Positions 62,946-64,000 of a stretch of 64,000 bases of DNA are shown here, one piece after another. The DNA is from Galeopsis tetrahit. Taxonomy: Eukaryota > Streptophyta > Magnoliopsida > Lamiales > Lamiaceae. Positions within the stretch are counted from its first letter, which is position 1; each line of letters opens with the position of its first letter. The stretch is taken from the NCBI GenBank assembly GCA_963675135.1, contig OY776121.1, positions 63,628,265-63,692,264 of the forward strand. The letters run 5' to 3'. The notes below the pieces were generated by a model. It was not told the origin of the DNA. It ran no database searches and saw only the letters and a program-made list of their open reading frames with translations. A program made the position numbers and the translations under genes.

Positions 62946-64000
62946 ATGTCTCATCACACTGAACGTGATGGAGTTCCGCCTCCTGGAGGGAACGAACCCC
63001 CTCCACCGGCTCATCAAAACTCCAACATAAATCTCAAGGAGATTTTAAACGATCAACAACATCTAAGGGACTTTACTGACTACCTCAACGAGAAGAGGAG
63101 AAAAAATGAGGCGATGGAACTCGAGAAAGCCAAGGATCTAGCTTTTGATAAAGCTCGAAAGGCTAAGGGCAATATCGAGGACGAGCACTCATATCACTCG
63201 TACTCGGTACGTCCTCGCGACAAAGGCAAGGAGAAAACCCGCAACCACTCCCACCATAGTCACACGGGAGACTCGCGGAAATCAGTTTTTTTCCGGATGG
63301 CCGACAAGGGGGAAGATATGCTCGCCCGATAAATTTCAATGTTGATGGTCGACCAGACAAGGCCGACCACAAAAAAACACAATCAAGGAGATAGGATCTC
63401 CGCCCTCGATCGCGTGGGGGATAAGCGAGCACCTGGGAAAAGCTATCACAGTTATCGGCCTGAGAGGTCACTCCATCACTCGCCCGAGCGATCACACCGG
63501 AACCGATCTGATCGGTCGGTCGCATCACACCAAGGCCAGCGTGACGAGCACGTTGTGCCTCTACCTCAAACTGCCGAGGAGGGGCAGATTGCACAGTTCG
63601 TTGAAATACAGAAGCAGTTGAAGCTTGAGATTCAAAATTTGCGAGCAGAGGTGGCCGCATCAAAGCGAGGAAATATCCCGGCGATCACTCTGCCCATCTC
63701 GCCCCTGAACATCATGGTCCTCACCGCCCCCATTCAGAGAAAGGTCCAGATGCCGGCAATGGCGGCGTACGATGGCACATCCAACCCTAGGGTGCACTTG
63801 TCAAAGTACTCCAATTATATGGCCTCAATCGGGGCAACCGAGGCCACACAGTGCAGAAACTTCTCCTTGACTTTAGGAGACCGGGCCCATCGTTGGTACA
63901 CGACGTTGGGAGTCGGATCAATAAGCTCCTTCATCGAGCTAGGGCAACAATTTCTGACCTATTACAGGTCCATTGCTGCTCGCCCAGCATCCAAGCAGCG
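62946..64000 (+). pseudogene. Tat-like gag with one in-frame stop, continues off the window
   Basis: One reading frame runs from the ATG at 62946 (MSHHTERDGVPPPGG) to the window edge, interrupted only by TAA at 63330-63332. Part 1 is Pro-rich, then charged and His/Ser-rich. After the stop come an Arg/Ser-rich stretch, a short coiled coil (EIQKQLKLEIQNLRAEVAAS), then the retrotransposon gag domain (YDGTSNPRVHLSKYSNYMAS, LGDRAHRWYTTL, ISSFIELGQQFL). The frame after the stop is clearly conserved gag, so the stop is a point lesion or a read-through site; the lesion is likelier. Confidence 0.75.

Larger units (their letters stand above)
61873..64000 (+). mobile_element. Ty3/gypsy (Tat-like) retrotransposon, 5' part
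   Basis: LTR 61873-62579, a primer-site region beginning TTTGGCGCTAGAAGGAGGGG at 62580, a leader of about 350 bp, then gag from 62946 to the window edge. The LTR is the same family as the solo LTR at 10668-11391. The leader sequence and gag type suggest the Tat/Retand group; pol is outside the window, so the lineage is provisional. Confidence 0.8.

Overview
This is a plant nuclear genomic segment. It is AT-rich, with long intergenic stretches, GT-AG introns and many classes of plant transposable element. The genes (F-box/FBD, LRR receptor-like protein, DA1-related protein, LysM receptor-like kinase) are typical of flowering plants, and gene structure and base composition fit a eudicot. A Lamiales-type species is only a weak guess. 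There are no rRNA genes, convincing tRNA genes, CRISPR arrays or bacterial features.

Layout. 1-8042: a minus-strand Ty1/copia (Sirevirus-type) retrotransposon with long open gag and pol, a tRNA-iMet primer site and a 1.46-kb 5' LTR at 6586-8042; its 3' LTR is not recognisable in the window. 8043-8840: remnant of a related LTR. 8841-27860: a tandemly duplicated F-box block. Each half holds a decayed F-box copy followed by an intact three-exon F-box/FBD/LRR gene (11673-14750 and 23465-26302, minus strand). The halves differ by transposon insertions, several with precise target-site duplications and an empty site in the other half. Between them lie a Stowaway MITE, a hAT element inside a MULE-transposase pseudogene, and a MULE inside a hAT inside an F-box pseudogene. 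28165-29232: a PIF/Harbinger-type element. 30916-32985: an intronless LRR receptor-like protein without kinase, of the PSY1-receptor/RLP2-3 type. 33688-34900: a LINE ORF1 relic.

35487-44549 (minus): an 11-exon DA1-RELATED gene (two ubiquitin-interacting motifs, LIM region, HEMMH peptidase) with several MITEs in its introns. 46009-47061: a MULE-like element with repeat-bearing arms. 48939-50696 (minus): an intronless LysM receptor kinase of the LYK4/LYK5 type, whose kinase domain looks dead. 53494-58934: a complete but multiply broken Ty3/gypsy chromovirus, minus strand. 60258-61252: a Pack-MULE-like element with a GC-rich insert. 61873-64000: the LTR, primer site and broken gag of a Tat-like Ty3/gypsy element; a solo LTR of the same family sits at 10668-11391.

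The genes do not form a pathway. The two receptors act at the plasma membrane (peptide or chitin-type signalling), the DA1-related protein in ubiquitin-dependent growth control, and the F-box proteins presumably in SCF ubiquitin ligases. I found no clear novel multi-gene system. The strongest leads are the LYK pseudokinase, the in-frame stop between intact gag and pol of the Sirevirus, the chromovirus whose coding damage seems to exceed its LTR age, the Pack-MULE-like element, and the natural insertion-dating experiment in the F-box duplication.
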